64,000 nt of DNA from Caecitellus pseudoparvulus (lineage: Eukaryota; Bigyra: Bicosoecida), in NCBI GenBank assembly GCA_965644315.1, contig CBFFRQ010000018.1:1-64000 (forward strand), in the 5' to 3' direction. Shown one piece after another: positions 1 to 9,272 of the stretch. How positions within the stretch are numbered: position 1 is the first letter of the stretch; every line of letters begins with the position of its first letter. A model generated the notes under the pieces. The model searched no databases and was not told the origin of the DNA. It was given only the letters and a program-made list of their open reading frames with translations. The translations under genes and the position numbers were made by a program.

Positions 1-1746
1 TAACCCTAACCCTAACCCTAACCCTAACCCTAACCCTAACCCTAACCCTAACCCTAACCCTAACCCTAACCCTAACCCTAACCCTAACCCTAACCCTAAC
101 CCTAACCCTAACCCTAACCCTAACCCTAACCCTAACCCTAACCCTAACCCTAACCCTAACCCTAACCCTAACCCTAACCCTAACCCTAACCCTAACCCTA
201 ACCCTAACCCTAACCCTAACCCTAACCCTAACCCTAACCCTAACCCTAACCCTAACCCTAACCCTAACCCTAACCCTAACCCTAACCCTAACCCTAACCC
301 TAACCCTAACCCTAACCCTAACCCTAACCCTAACCCTAACCCTAACCCTAACCCTAACCCTAACCCTAACCCTAACCCTAACCCTAACCCTAACCCTAAC
401 CCTAACCCTAACCCTAACCCTAACCCTAACCCTAACCCTAACCCTAACCCTAACCCTAACCCTAACCCTAACCCTAACCCTAACCCTAACCCTAACCCTA
501 ACCCTAACCCTAACCCTAACCCTAACCCTAACCCTAACCCTAACCCTAACCCTAACCCTAACCCTAACCCTAACCCTAACCCTAACCCTAACCCTAACCC
601 TAACCCTAACCCTAACCCTAACCCTAACCCTAACCCTAACCCTAACCCTAACCCTAACCCTAACCCTAACCCTAACCCTAACCCTAACCCTAACCCTAAC
701 CCTAACCCTAACCCTAACCCTAACCCTAACCCTAACCCTAACCCTAACCCTAACCCTAACCCTAACCCTAACCCTAACCCTAACCCTAACCCTAACCCTA
801 ACCCTAACCCTAACCCTAACCCTAACCCTAACCCTAACCCTAACCCTAACCCTAACCCTAACCCTAACCCTAACCCTAACCCTAACCCTAACCCTAACCC
901 TAACCCTAACCCTAACCCTAACCCTAACCCTAACCCTAACCCTAACCCTAACCCTAACCCTAACCCTAACCCTAACCCTAACCCTAACCCTAACCCTAAC
1001 CCTAACCCTAACCCTAACCCTAACCCTAACCCTAACCCTAACCCTAACCCTAACCCTAACCCTAACCCTAACCCTAACCCTAACCCTAACCCTAACCCTA
1101 ACCCTAACCCTAACCCTAACCCTAACCCTAACCCTAACCCTAACCCTAACCCTAACCCTAACCCTAACCCTAACCCTAACCCTAACCCTAACCCTAACCC
1201 TAACCCTAACCCTAACCCTAACCCTAACCCTAACCCTAACCCTAACCCTAACCCTAACCCTAACCCTAACCCTAACCCTAACCCTAACCCTAACCCTAAC
1301 CCTAACCCTAACCCTAACCCTAACCCTAACCCTAACCCTAACCCTAACCCTAACCCTAACCCTAACCCTAACCCTAACCCTAACCCTAACCCTAACCCTA
1401 ACCCTAACCCTAACCCTAACCCTAACCCTAACCCTAACCCTAACCCTAACCCTAACCCTAACCCTAACCCTAACCCTAACCCTAACCCTAACCCTAACCC
1501 TAACCCTAACCCTAACCCTAACCCTAACCCTAACCCTAACCCTAACCCTAACCCTAACCCTAACCCTAACCCTAACCCTAACCCTAACCCTAACCCTAAC
1601 CCTAACCCTAACCCTAACCCTAACCCTAACCCTAACCCTAACCCTAACCCTAACCCTAACCCTAACCCTAACCCTAACCCTAACCCTAACCCTAACCCTA
1701 ACCCTAACCCTAACCCTAACCCTAACCCTAACCCTAACCCTAACCC
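1..1746. repeat. Terminal telomere repeat (TAACCC)n
   Basis: The first 1746 bases are 291 uninterrupted copies of TAACCC, the C-rich strand of a TTAGGG telomere. The strand orientation (C-strand reading inwards from the left) means that base 1 faces the chromosome terminus. No variant unit is visible until the last one, where an extra C (TAACCCCTAAC) marks the junction with the first subtelomeric retroelement. TTAGGG repeats occur in animals, many fungi and several protist groups, so the repeat alone does not identify the organism. Confidence 0.98.
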
Positions 1747-1974
1747 CTAACTTTCCAAATGTCAAGCTAATCACAAGTTGTGAAGTGCTAACATTGCCTA
1801 ATCCAGGCGCTCGTGCACCCAAGTGTGGTGTTGCACAGTGCTTGCTGGTTGGGTGGTGCGCACCGGGGCGGGGTAGTGCGAATTCCGCACACCATCGCAC
1901 CGTGGCTCCCAGTTTGCGCCCTCGGTCGGGGCATGCACCTGGGATCGACATCAAAAGCATCATTGACAAGCATC

Positions 1975-4059
1975 ATGAACGCCCAAGTGGATCAAGTCCT
2001 GGGGGTCCTCTTCGTGGAGGGGTGCCTGAAGCGCAAGCAAGTGCTCGGCCCCAGAACAGGTGTCTTCACTGACATGCCACGTCGGGGTGCCGCACGCACC
2101 TTCGAGCTTGGAGGACCCCTGCCCAAGACTGATCATGATAGTTCATCTTCGGCACGGGACATGTGGCTCGAGGTCTATGGGGAAGCCGCCGAACGGCTGA
2201 TCCCAGGGCTGAGTGCGGAATTCGGCAACGCCAATGCGGCCCTGCGCCAGGGACCCACCGGATCGCCAACCATCCTCGTCACGCTCGGAAGTGAGGGTGA
2301 TTCACCAACAGTGGCACGTCAACTTCGCATTCTTGCTGCTCAAGAGGACGACTTCGCCATTCGAGTCGGCCAAGGTGGGTTCGTCGCCGTGGCCTACACC
2401 AACACCAAGCAGTTCGCATCGGCGAAGGCGAAAGTGAAGGTGAAGGCCCACCCCACCGCCATCCAAGTGGCCCACCAAGTGACCAAGGAAGCAACCGAAA
2501 TCGCCTGCCAGTCAGGTGATGTTGCCAAGGTCATGTGCCTCGTTAGGTCCCACTTCGACCATGGCCCCGTGCCAGCCCAAGCCGTCCGTCCCAGTGTCAG
2601 ACAATCCGTCCCCTCCGAGGGTGATGCACCTGTCGACACCAAGACACCATCGACCTGGACTGACACTCAGCTCGACAAGGCACCGAAGAAGAAGAAGACC
2701 CGTCGAGGCAAGCGAGGAAAGGGCAAGTCAGCCGGACGATCCCTCACCTTCGAGGACGTCTTCATCAAGAACGTCCGGCCACCTGCACCTCGACCAACCT
2801 CACCACCTGCCACCCAAGGCTCACCCAAAGATACCGTCACCACCCCTGTGGTGCATGCCATGTTGCCTTCATCAAGGGTGCAGCGGGGCGTCGACCGCAA
2901 GTGGCCGTCCCCCACCCCGTCGGGCGAGGCAAGCCCCGAGGTGCACCGGTATCGGCCGTCTGCAGCAGCAGCATGGGAGGTGATCACAAGGGTGGTGCCT
3001 CTTCATGACAGTGTGCGGACACCCGAGCACCTGGCCGAGTACCCCATCAAGCCTGGCCCTCTGGCCGACCTGCTGTCATCGACCCACGTGTACTCTAACG
3101 TGGGGGGGCGGGCCTGTGTCCAGGCCTGTCTCGAGACGGCAGCAGGGGAGAGGGTCTTCGAGGCTGGGGACCTCCTCCTACTCCAGCATGCAGCCACCAT
3201 CAACGCTGCCCAGCTTGCCTTCAAGCACATGGTCAGGCAGCTGGAGGGGGTGGTCAGTGACTCGTCCAGCTCGGACATCATGGACGTCGGCCAGAAGCCA
3301 CCCTCCCCCTTCCGCTCAGACGGGCAACGGGTGGCCGTCTTCCGCAACATGCTGCACCAGCACTCGCCGGATGACACCTTCCTGGCCCCAGGTACACCAC
3401 CAGTCCTGCTTCCCGGCCTGCACCTGCTCATCGACCGCATCAACCAAGGGTACCGTGCCCCAGCCGGGCATGATGACCTTGGCCAGGCCGGCGTCGACCC
3501 CAGCCAGGTTGATGAAGAGGGTGACCAAGAGGGGCACCTCGACGGAGTGCTGTATGCCTTCGCACTTCGAGAGGTGTGGACCGACAACACGGCCCATCTG
3601 CAGCTCATCCTCGTCGACCATGATCGAGGCAAGCTGGTGCTGTGGAACCCCGACATCCCTGACCTCCATGACGAGCTGCCCCTGCACAAGTGCATGACCC
3701 GGCTGGCAGCCGAAGGCATCAACGTCTTGTACCGGATCTGGACCACACCCGAGGCGGGCAGTCCAGCACCCTTCCGGGACAGGCTTCGAGGGGCACTCCA
3801 GTCTCTCCGAGATGACTTCCCCCCCCTGCCTCACAAGGCCACCGACGGCACCGTGCACCCCCAGACCCTCATCGCTGGCAAGGGCACAAGGGTGGCCATG
3901 CCTCATGGGCGGATGACCCGACAGCAGGCCGCCACCCTGGAGGCTGAGGTCAAGGACCCCCTCAAGCGGCTGGTGCCTGAAGACGGCGAGGGTCGCCTGC
4001 CCAAGGTCAAGGATGTGCCCCACATCTCGATCGGGCAGATGGGTGGACGCCTGATGTAA
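1975..4059 (+). CDS. Gag-like protein of element A (intact)
   Basis: This CDS encodes 694 residues from the ATG at 1975. That start is chosen because alignment with the B/C proteins begins exactly there (MNAQVDQVLG against MEAKTSQVLG), while upstream codons differ in frame. The protein has a conserved N-terminal block containing FTDMPRRGAARTFELGG, a basic Lys/Arg-rich stretch (KKKKTRRGKRGKGK) around residue 240 and a Pro/Ser-rich linker. Its C-terminal half contains ACVQACLE, then NTAHLQLIL and LVLWNPD, spaced like the Cys, His and Asn of a papain-fold protease. The frame stops just where the endonuclease begins in B/C. Many codon differences from B are silent (10 of 17 codons in the FTDMPRRG block, all synonymous), so the protein appears to have been kept by selection. 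It is probably the RNA-binding, telomere-directed protein of the element; that function is inferred. Confidence 0.8.
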   Translation: MNAQVDQVLGVLFVEGCLKRKQVLGPRTGVFTDMPRRGAARTFELGGPLPKTDHDSSSSARDMWLEVYGEAAERLIPGLSAEFGNANAALRQGPTGSPTILVTLGSEGDSPTVARQLRILAAQEDDFAIRVGQGGFVAVAYTNTKQFASAKAKVKVKAHPTAIQVAHQVTKEATEIACQSGDVAKVMCLVRSHFDHGPVPAQAVRPSVRQSVPSEGDAPVDTKTPSTWTDTQLDKAPKKKKTRRGKRGKGKSAGRSLTFEDVFIKNVRPPAPRPTSPPATQGSPKDTVTTPVVHAMLPSSRVQRGVDRKWPSPTPSGEASPEVHRYRPSAAAAWEVITRVVPLHDSVRTPEHLAEYPIKPGPLADLLSSTHVYSNVGGRACVQACLETAAGERVFEAGDLLLLQHAATINAAQLAFKHMVRQLEGVVSDSSSSDIMDVGQKPPSPFRSDGQRVAVFRNMLHQHSPDDTFLAPGTPPVLLPGLHLLIDRINQGYRAPAGHDDLGQAGVDPSQVDEEGDQEGHLDGVLYAFALREVWTDNTAHLQLILVDHDRGKLVLWNPDIPDLHDELPLHKCMTRLAAEGINVLYRIWTTPEAGSPAPFRDRLRGALQSLRDDFPPLPHKATDGTVHPQTLIAGKGTRVAMPHGRMTRQQAATLEAEVKDPLKRLVPEDGEGRLPKVKDVPHISIGQMGGRLM

Positions 4060-4515
4060 GTCACCTGTGGGGGCATACTCCCTGTGCCACACATGACTGA
4101 AGCTTTGTGTCGCGACCGACGCACATAGCTGACATCGGACATTGGAAAGTCCAACCCAACCTCACCATCACCAACCCAACATCGATACCAACACATCAGG
4201 ACTCGGCTCAGTGGAAGGGGAAGGCACTTGCAGCAAGATCTGTGAGGCCGCCCCCAAACCTGAGCCGAAGGGACAGCCGGGCTGGGTCGTGTGCTTGCAT
4301 CTCAGCAACACCCAGTCCGTGTCGAGTCCATATCCTCCAGCCCACACCGCCACCCAAGCCAAGCAAGTCGGGTCTCCACCCCTGGACATCGGACCGAGAC
4401 GGACGAGACTGGACTGGACGGACAAGACAAGAGTGGACCGAGACCTGGACCTACACCTCAAGACCATCCCACCGGGGCGGGCGCTGAAGCGCCAAGACAG
4501 ACGGCGACTTATACA

Positions 4516-4531
4516 ACGGACACGAGTCTGT
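4516..4531 (+). promoter_or_regulatory. 3' UTR stem-loop of element A
   Basis: ACGGAC-ACGA-GTCTGT can form a 6-bp stem with a 4-nt loop, with one G-U pair. It lies about 145 nt before the CTAA terminus, like the equivalent stem-loops in the other five elements. Its likely role is recognition of the RNA 3' end by the reverse transcriptase. Confidence 0.6.
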
Positions 4532-4674
4532 GCTAGTCGCAAAGCCGTGCAAGCGGTGCCGTCGTGGTGTCTGTGTCACTGCATTCTGTTGTGGCGCAGG
4601 TGGCACCACATGTCCAAGCCCAAGCTGTACCATGATGTAGCCTGCATGGAGGCAATCTGCAATGCATTGAGTAG

Positions 4675-4690
4675 CTAACCCTAACCCTAA
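4675..4690. repeat. Interstitial telomeric repeat at A/B junction
   Basis: CTAACCCTAACCCTAA joins the 3' terminus of element A to the 5' end of element B (TGTCAACC). Its first CTAA is also the conserved terminal tetranucleotide of the element, so the boundary is ambiguous by 4 nt. Confidence 0.9.
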
Positions 4691-4901
4691 TGTCAACCTA
4701 ATCATAGGTTGTGCATTGCTAACATTGCCTAATCCAGGCGCTCGTGCACCCAAGTGTGGTGTTGCACAGTGTTTGGGTTGGCAGTGCAGCGCGCGGGTGG
4801 CAGCTGTGCGAATTCCGCACGCCATCACACCAGCGCAAGCAGTGTGCACTCCCCGCGGGAGTCTGCACCTGTGGATACCTGCATCACGTTCCATCATCAC
4901 C

Positions 4902-7319
4902 ATGGAAGCCAAGACAAGTCAAGTACTGGGTGCGCTCTTCGTGGATAAGTGCATTGCTGCGCGAGCAATGCGTGGACCAAGAACGGGCGGATTTACTGAC
5001 ATGCCGCGCCGAGGCGCTGCACGAACGTTTGAGCTTGGCGGAGTGCCCATCGACGAAGACCCTTCAACATCTTCATCAACAATCCGAGATTCCTGGCTTC
5101 AAGTCTTTGGTGAGGCGGCGGAGGCCCAGTTCCCTGGCATCTGTGCGGAAGTTGGGCGTGGTGCAGCGGCGTTGCGCCGCCCACAAGGAACCCCAGCTGC
5201 CCTGCTAGTCTCGCTTGGCGGAGGAAGTGCCAGCGCAGAGCTGGCACGGAGCATACGCGAAGCAGCAGCACGTGAGGACGACTTCACTGTGCGCCTTGGA
5301 CGAGGTGGCTTCATGGCTGTGGTGTTTCCAGACACACGCCAGTTCGCCAACGCCAAGGCCAAGGTGCAGGTGACTGCCTCGGCCCCAGTGCTCAAGGCGG
5401 CCCACCTCCTGATGCCCCAAGCCACGAAGATTGCTGTTGAGACAGGTGACGTAAGCTCAGTCGTGAAGCTCGTCAAGTCCCATCTTCATGGCCACTCGCC
5501 GCCTGCTCGTCAAGACCGCCACTTCGTCCGACATTCCGTCCCCGTCAAGGGCGACGCCGCTGTCGACAAAGTGAACCGGCCTGCTCCACCCAAGCCTGCC
5601 CACACTGCTCATCATGTGCCAGGCAAGCGCAAGAAGGTACGCCGAGGACAGCGCTCGAAGTCTTCGAAGCCATCCAATGTCGTGCCAGGACGAACGTTCG
5701 CTGACCTCTTCAAGACTCCCCCGTCCGAGCCCTCAGCAAGCCGACGCCCCTTCCGTACAGTGATGCCTGCCCCCACCACTTCACCGCGACCCACGACGGA
5801 GGTTGTCCTTCCATCCTCTCGGGTGCGCACTGGGGCTAGCACGCGATGGGACCAACCGCCAACTGCTGAGCAAGACTCAAAGCAACAACACCATGCCCAG
5901 TCAGCAGCCCAACCCGCTCAGGCACCCAGCACTGAAACGGCCAGGACTTTGTTTGTTGGTGCAGACAAGCCAAGTGTCAAGTCTGAACCGCAGGCATGCG
6001 ACACGTTGGACATGCCAGACTCATCACCACCCTCCCCAGGAATCGTTGAAGTCGTTCGGATGGAAGACTGCAGCAGGCTCCCAGCGGATCTCCCAAGACA
6101 CAGAATCCCAACTGGGTCCCCGCTGGAACGCCTCCTTGCATCAAGCACAGTAGCTGGCAACCTTTCCGAGCGCCACTGTGTGCAAGCATGTCTGGAAACT
6201 GCAGCGGGTGCTCAGGTGCTGGAGCCCGAGGATCTTCTCCTCCTCCAACACGCAGCCACAGTGGAAGCAGCGCAACGCGCATTCAAAACCCTGCGCAAGC
6301 GAGAGGCTGCAGCCCTGTCTGACTCGTCCAGCTCGGATGTCCAGTGCCTGGCGCCGACTAGAGGCGTGGCCTCTTCGGATCCCGAGGACCAGCTAGCAGC
6401 ATTGGCCCGACTGCTGTACCGGTTCACTCCGGATGACTCGCTGCTGCAGCCCACGTCTCCCCCAGTGCTTCTGCCAGGTCTCCACATGCTGCTGAACCGT
6501 ATCAATGTTGGGCATGAAGACCTGCATGGCGGGAACAAGCACCATGGCGGTGTGAGTCCACAAGCGGTTGTGGACGAGGACGAGCAAGAGCGGTACTTCC
6601 ATGGCGTCCACTTCGCCTTTGCTCTCCACCGGCCCCAACAAGTCCACGCTGCCCACCTGACTCTCATACTGGCTGACCATGACCGTGGAGTCCTTGTCCT
6701 ATGGAACCCAGACACACCTGATGCATGCACTGAGCTGCCCATGCACAAGTGTATGCAGAGACTCTACGATGACGCAGTGGACATGGTGTACAGAGTGTCG
6801 GCAACCCCCCACACCGGGAACCCAGTCCCTCTTTGTGACAGGATCCGAGACATATTCCACAGTCTGCGCCAGTCCTTCCCTCCCCTTCCCTTTGTGGACC
6901 ACGAGGGGGCTGTCCACCTCAAGACGTTCATCGCGGGGAAGTCTACCAGGGTCACCATTCAAGCAGGCCGGCTCACTCGAGCACAGGCCTCTGCAGCAAG
7001 TGAGGCAAAGGAGCGCGACCCTCTGTTCCAACTCATTCCATCAGACGAGGATGCCATGCCCCCGAGGTGGGAGCAGAGTCCGTACACACCAGTGGGAAAG
7101 TCCAGCAGCATCCCAGTGTCGCTCGTGTCATGGAATGTTGCTGGGTCGTGTGGCCGCAACCTGCACAAGGTTCTCATCTGCGCCCAGTCTGTGTGCCTCC
7201 GTTCATCCAGACTGGTCCTCTGCCTCACGGAACCTGGTGGCCACGGCACACTTGACTCGGAAGTCATGGGGCTCCAATGTTTCAGGCCCTCCCCCAGATC
7301 GTCCACCCGGTCGCAGTGA
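4902..7319 (+). CDS. Element B gag-like region with papain-fold-like core
   Basis: About 800 residues are readable from ATG 4902 before the frame is lost at the C-tract at 7291. The N-terminal block (MEAKTSQVLGALFVDKC, FTDMPRRGAARTFELGG) matches element A. A basic stretch (GKRKKVRRGQRSK) lies near residue 240, followed by a long Pro/Ser-rich linker. Residues 425-445 read HCVQACLETAAGAQVLEPEDL. H585 lies in AAHLTL and N602 in LVLWNPD. The HC...DL start and the later H and WN resemble Josephin/OTU-type cysteine proteases; C426, H585 and N602 are the proposed triad. No CCHC zinc knuckle is visible. The last readable part (SLVSWNVAG, LCLTEPG) already belongs to the endonuclease. Confidence 0.7.
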   Translation: MEAKTSQVLGALFVDKCIAARAMRGPRTGGFTDMPRRGAARTFELGGVPIDEDPSTSSSTIRDSWLQVFGEAAEAQFPGICAEVGRGAAALRRPQGTPAALLVSLGGGSASAELARSIREAAAREDDFTVRLGRGGFMAVVFPDTRQFANAKAKVQVTASAPVLKAAHLLMPQATKIAVETGDVSSVVKLVKSHLHGHSPPARQDRHFVRHSVPVKGDAAVDKVNRPAPPKPAHTAHHVPGKRKKVRRGQRSKSSKPSNVVPGRTFADLFKTPPSEPSASRRPFRTVMPAPTTSPRPTTEVVLPSSRVRTGASTRWDQPPTAEQDSKQQHHAQSAAQPAQAPSTETARTLFVGADKPSVKSEPQACDTLDMPDSSPPSPGIVEVVRMEDCSRLPADLPRHRIPTGSPLERLLASSTVAGNLSERHCVQACLETAAGAQVLEPEDLLLLQHAATVEAAQRAFKTLRKREAAALSDSSSSDVQCLAPTRGVASSDPEDQLAALARLLYRFTPDDSLLQPTSPPVLLPGLHMLLNRINVGHEDLHGGNKHHGGVSPQAVVDEDEQERYFHGVHFAFALHRPQQVHAAHLTLILADHDRGVLVLWNPDTPDACTELPMHKCMQRLYDDAVDMVYRVSATPHTGNPVPLCDRIRDIFHSLRQSFPPLPFVDHEGAVHLKTFIAGKSTRVTIQAGRLTRAQASAASEAKERDPLFQLIPSDEDAMPPRWEQSPYTPVGKSSSIPVSLVSWNVAGSCGRNLHKVLICAQSVCLRSSRLVLCLTEPGGHGTLDSEVMGLQCFRPSPRSSTRSQ

Positions 7320-8223
7320 AGTTGCGCTTCTGGTCGACCGTCGTCTACGCGCCACGCAGATAGTCAACCTTGGACTCGATGGGCGCTGTGTGGTCGCCTG
7401 CTCCATCCCCATGAAGCCAAGGCCCCTTGCTGTTATCGCGGCCTACGTGCCCAACTGGCACACGGCCCAGCGGAAGAAGCCACTTGCAGACCCAGACACT
7501 AAGCTGCCCCACCGCCAAGAGGTCTGGGAGCAGCTGGCCAACGCTGTAAAAAGTCTGCGAACCACGCATATGATCTCCCTCATGGGGGACCTCAACTGCC
7601 ATCCTGGTGATGGCGGACTTCCTGCTTGGGACGCAACATGCTGGCAGAACCGGACCGATGTCGCTGACCCCATCCCAGATGTCAAGGAGCTCGCAATCGT
7701 GTGCGAGCATGGTAACCTCGAGCCAGCCGGGCTCGCCGGGTGCTCCACCCATGCCACGAACGGCAGAGCCCTGGACCACATCCTTGTCTGCCCACTGCTC
7801 AAGGCCCAGGTCAAGGTGCCACACACAGTGACGACAACCTTCTCCAGTGCAGGCAAGCAGAATCCGGAGAAGTCGATCCTGAGTGACCACTACCTCCTGT
7901 CAGCAACAGTCCAAGTTGTGATCCCTCCACGGCCAAAGGGTGCCCGGCATGCCCACTCTTCCTTCTCTGTGCCGCCATGGTGGGCATCATCTACACGTGA
8001 AGGGCGCAGGGCACAGACCTTGCACAGGCGGCTGCTTGACTCATCCATCACTGGTGCCGCATCCCCCCACCCGGCCAAGCTGCAGACACCCTGCTGTCAG
8101 GCCTGGATGATTTGGTTGCCGACGCTGCCCGACAAGCCCATGCCAAGTGCAAAGTTGTGGCACCCCCGCTGCTTCAGGCCCTTGCCGACATTCGCACCCT
8201 CAGCTCTGTCAAGAAGCGGATGA
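7291..8223 (+). CDS. Element B endonuclease domain segment (APE/EEP type)
   Basis: This segment reads in the frame that follows the C-tract at 7291. It carries the exonuclease-endonuclease-phosphatase fold motifs: GDLNCHP (catalytic Asp and Asn), LDHILV and the terminal LSDHYLL (Ser-Asp-His). The first motif (WNVAG) and the Glu motif (LTEPG) lie upstream in the other frame. In this family the enzyme nicks the target DNA to prime reverse transcription. For an element lying among telomeric repeats, the expected target is the TTAGGG/CCCTAA tract. The frame is lost at the C-tract at 8063, so the last ~50 codons are out of register. Confidence 0.8.
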   Translation, partial: PPDRPPGRSEVALLVDRRLRATQIVNLGLDGRCVVACSIPMKPRPLAVIAAYVPNWHTAQRKKPLADPDTKLPHRQEVWEQLANAVKSLRTTHMISLMGDLNCHPGDGGLPAWDATCWQNRTDVADPIPDVKELAIVCEHGNLEPAGLAGCSTHATNGRALDHILVCPLLKAQVKVPHTVTTTFSSAGKQNPEKSILSDHYLLSATVQVVIPPRPKGARHAHSSFSVPPWWASSTREGRRAQTLHRRLLDSSITGAASPHPAKLQTPCCQAWMIWLPTLPDKPMPSAKLWHPRCFRPLPTFAPSALSRSG

Positions 8224-9272
8224 CAGTGAGGACAGGGCGGATCAAGAAGCAACTCCGCAAGCTTCATCGACGCCGGCACCTTCTTCAGCATAGCCAGTCA
8301 CCCCATGCCCCAGCTGACCTACGTTGTGCGGATGAACGAAAGCACATGCTCATGGAGGACCTTGCTGCCACCCATGTTGAAAGGAAGAAGGCGATGCGCA
8401 AGTGTACTCGGCTGGTTGCCAAGAAACACAAGGCCGCCATGTTCCAAGTCCAGCAGCGCATCCGGGACCTTGCCCGGCTTGACCCCTTCACTGCTCACCT
8501 GCATGTGCGGAAGCTGTCCGGCAGAAGGAGGAAGGGCACTTCGTCGTCCATCCAGTCAGTCATGGACGACAGCGGCACCCTCATCACAGACCCATCACAA
8601 GTGCGGGCTGTGGTCAGGGACCAGATGGCCCAGATCATCAGCCCCCCTCCACGGCAAGTCGTGTCCCTGAAGTTCGGACTGGGCCGGCTGCTCCCATCGG
8701 CCCCGACCCACATGTCGACTGAAGCCGCCTGGACCCCGAGCGTGGACCATATCCTGAAGAAGATCCAGTCCCTGAGCCTCCACCGCAACCCTGGCACAGG
8801 GCACTACCAGGCTGAGCATGTCAAGTATGCCAGCGAGGACTTCCGGAAGAGGTACGCTGCCGCTCTTCAACAGGCCATCAGCACCGGTTCATGTCCAAGT
8901 CAGTACCACAGTGGGGTGGGGACACTCATCCCCAAGACCGCCAGCCAGGCCGGGAGGGTGCAGACATACAGGCTCATTGTCTGCCGTCCCCCCAAGCCAA
9001 GCTCTTCTTCTCGGTCGTGGCCTCATGTGTCGAAGACTGGGTGCAGCACTGGATCTCACATGAGCAGGCAGGCTTCACCCATGCCCGCAACACCCACGAG
9101 CAGATCCTGGCCTTGCAGGAGGTGTCCACTGCCCACCTGCGCGCCAAGCCCACTGCCAGTGTCCTTGTCCTTTTCGTGGACTTCAAGAGTGCCTTTGACA
9201 CTGTCAGCCACGAAGCGATACTCGAGATCCTCGAGTCAGCAAGCCTCCCACAGCCCCTGCTCAGCTGCGTGA
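8070..9272 (+). CDS. Element B EN-RT linker and first RT motifs
   Basis: Between the C-tracts at 8063 and 8988 this frame encodes a basic, helical linker (VADAARQAHAKCKV, RIKKQLRKLHRRR, RKKAMRKCTRLVAKKHKAAMF). It is followed by the start of the reverse transcriptase: VDHILKKIQSL, GTGHYQAEHVKYA and TLIPKTASQAGRVQTYRLIVC. The last corresponds to the R-x-x-x-L RT motif that precedes the palm. Beyond 8993 the frame is wrong and the remaining codons are a shadow. Confidence 0.7.
   Translation, partial: PGQAADTLLSGLDDLVADAARQAHAKCKVVAPPLLQALADIRTLSSVKKRMTVRTGRIKKQLRKLHRRRHLLQHSQSPHAPADLRCADERKHMLMEDLAATHVERKKAMRKCTRLVAKKHKAAMFQVQQRIRDLARLDPFTAHLHVRKLSGRRRKGTSSSIQSVMDDSGTLITDPSQVRAVVRDQMAQIISPPPRQVVSLKFGLGRLLPSAPTHMSTEAAWTPSVDHILKKIQSLSLHRNPGTGHYQAEHVKYASEDFRKRYAAALQQAISTGSCPSQYHSGVGTLIPKTASQAGRVQTYRLIVCRPPKPSSSSRSWPHVSKTGCSTGSHMSRQASPMPATPTSRSWPCRRCPLPTCAPSPLPVSLSFSWTSRVPLTLSATKRYSRSSSQQASHSPCSAA

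Larger units (their letters stand above)
1751..4678 (+). mobile_element. Element A: gag-only telomeric LINE-like retroelement
   Basis: This element starts about at ATGTCAAG (1759), a few bases inside the terminal telomere, and ends in CTAA at 4675-4678. Its 5' leader (about 1787-1840) is nearly identical to those of elements B and C, and its 3' end carries the same stem-loop (4516-4531), ATGCATT box and CTAA terminus. Between these it has one intact gag-like gene and a 0.6 kb 3' UTR. No endonuclease or reverse transcriptase is present. It is best read as a non-autonomous partner of the B/C family, comparable in organisation to Drosophila HeT-A. That parallel is an inference from layout, not from sequence homology. 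Confidence 0.85.

Noticed and set aside
1813-1974. Extension of the element A frame upstream of the ATG at 1975 (starting at GTG 1813).
   Set aside because: The nucleotide leader is conserved with B/C, but the frame differs between A and B/C upstream of the aligned ATG, so it is untranslated leader.
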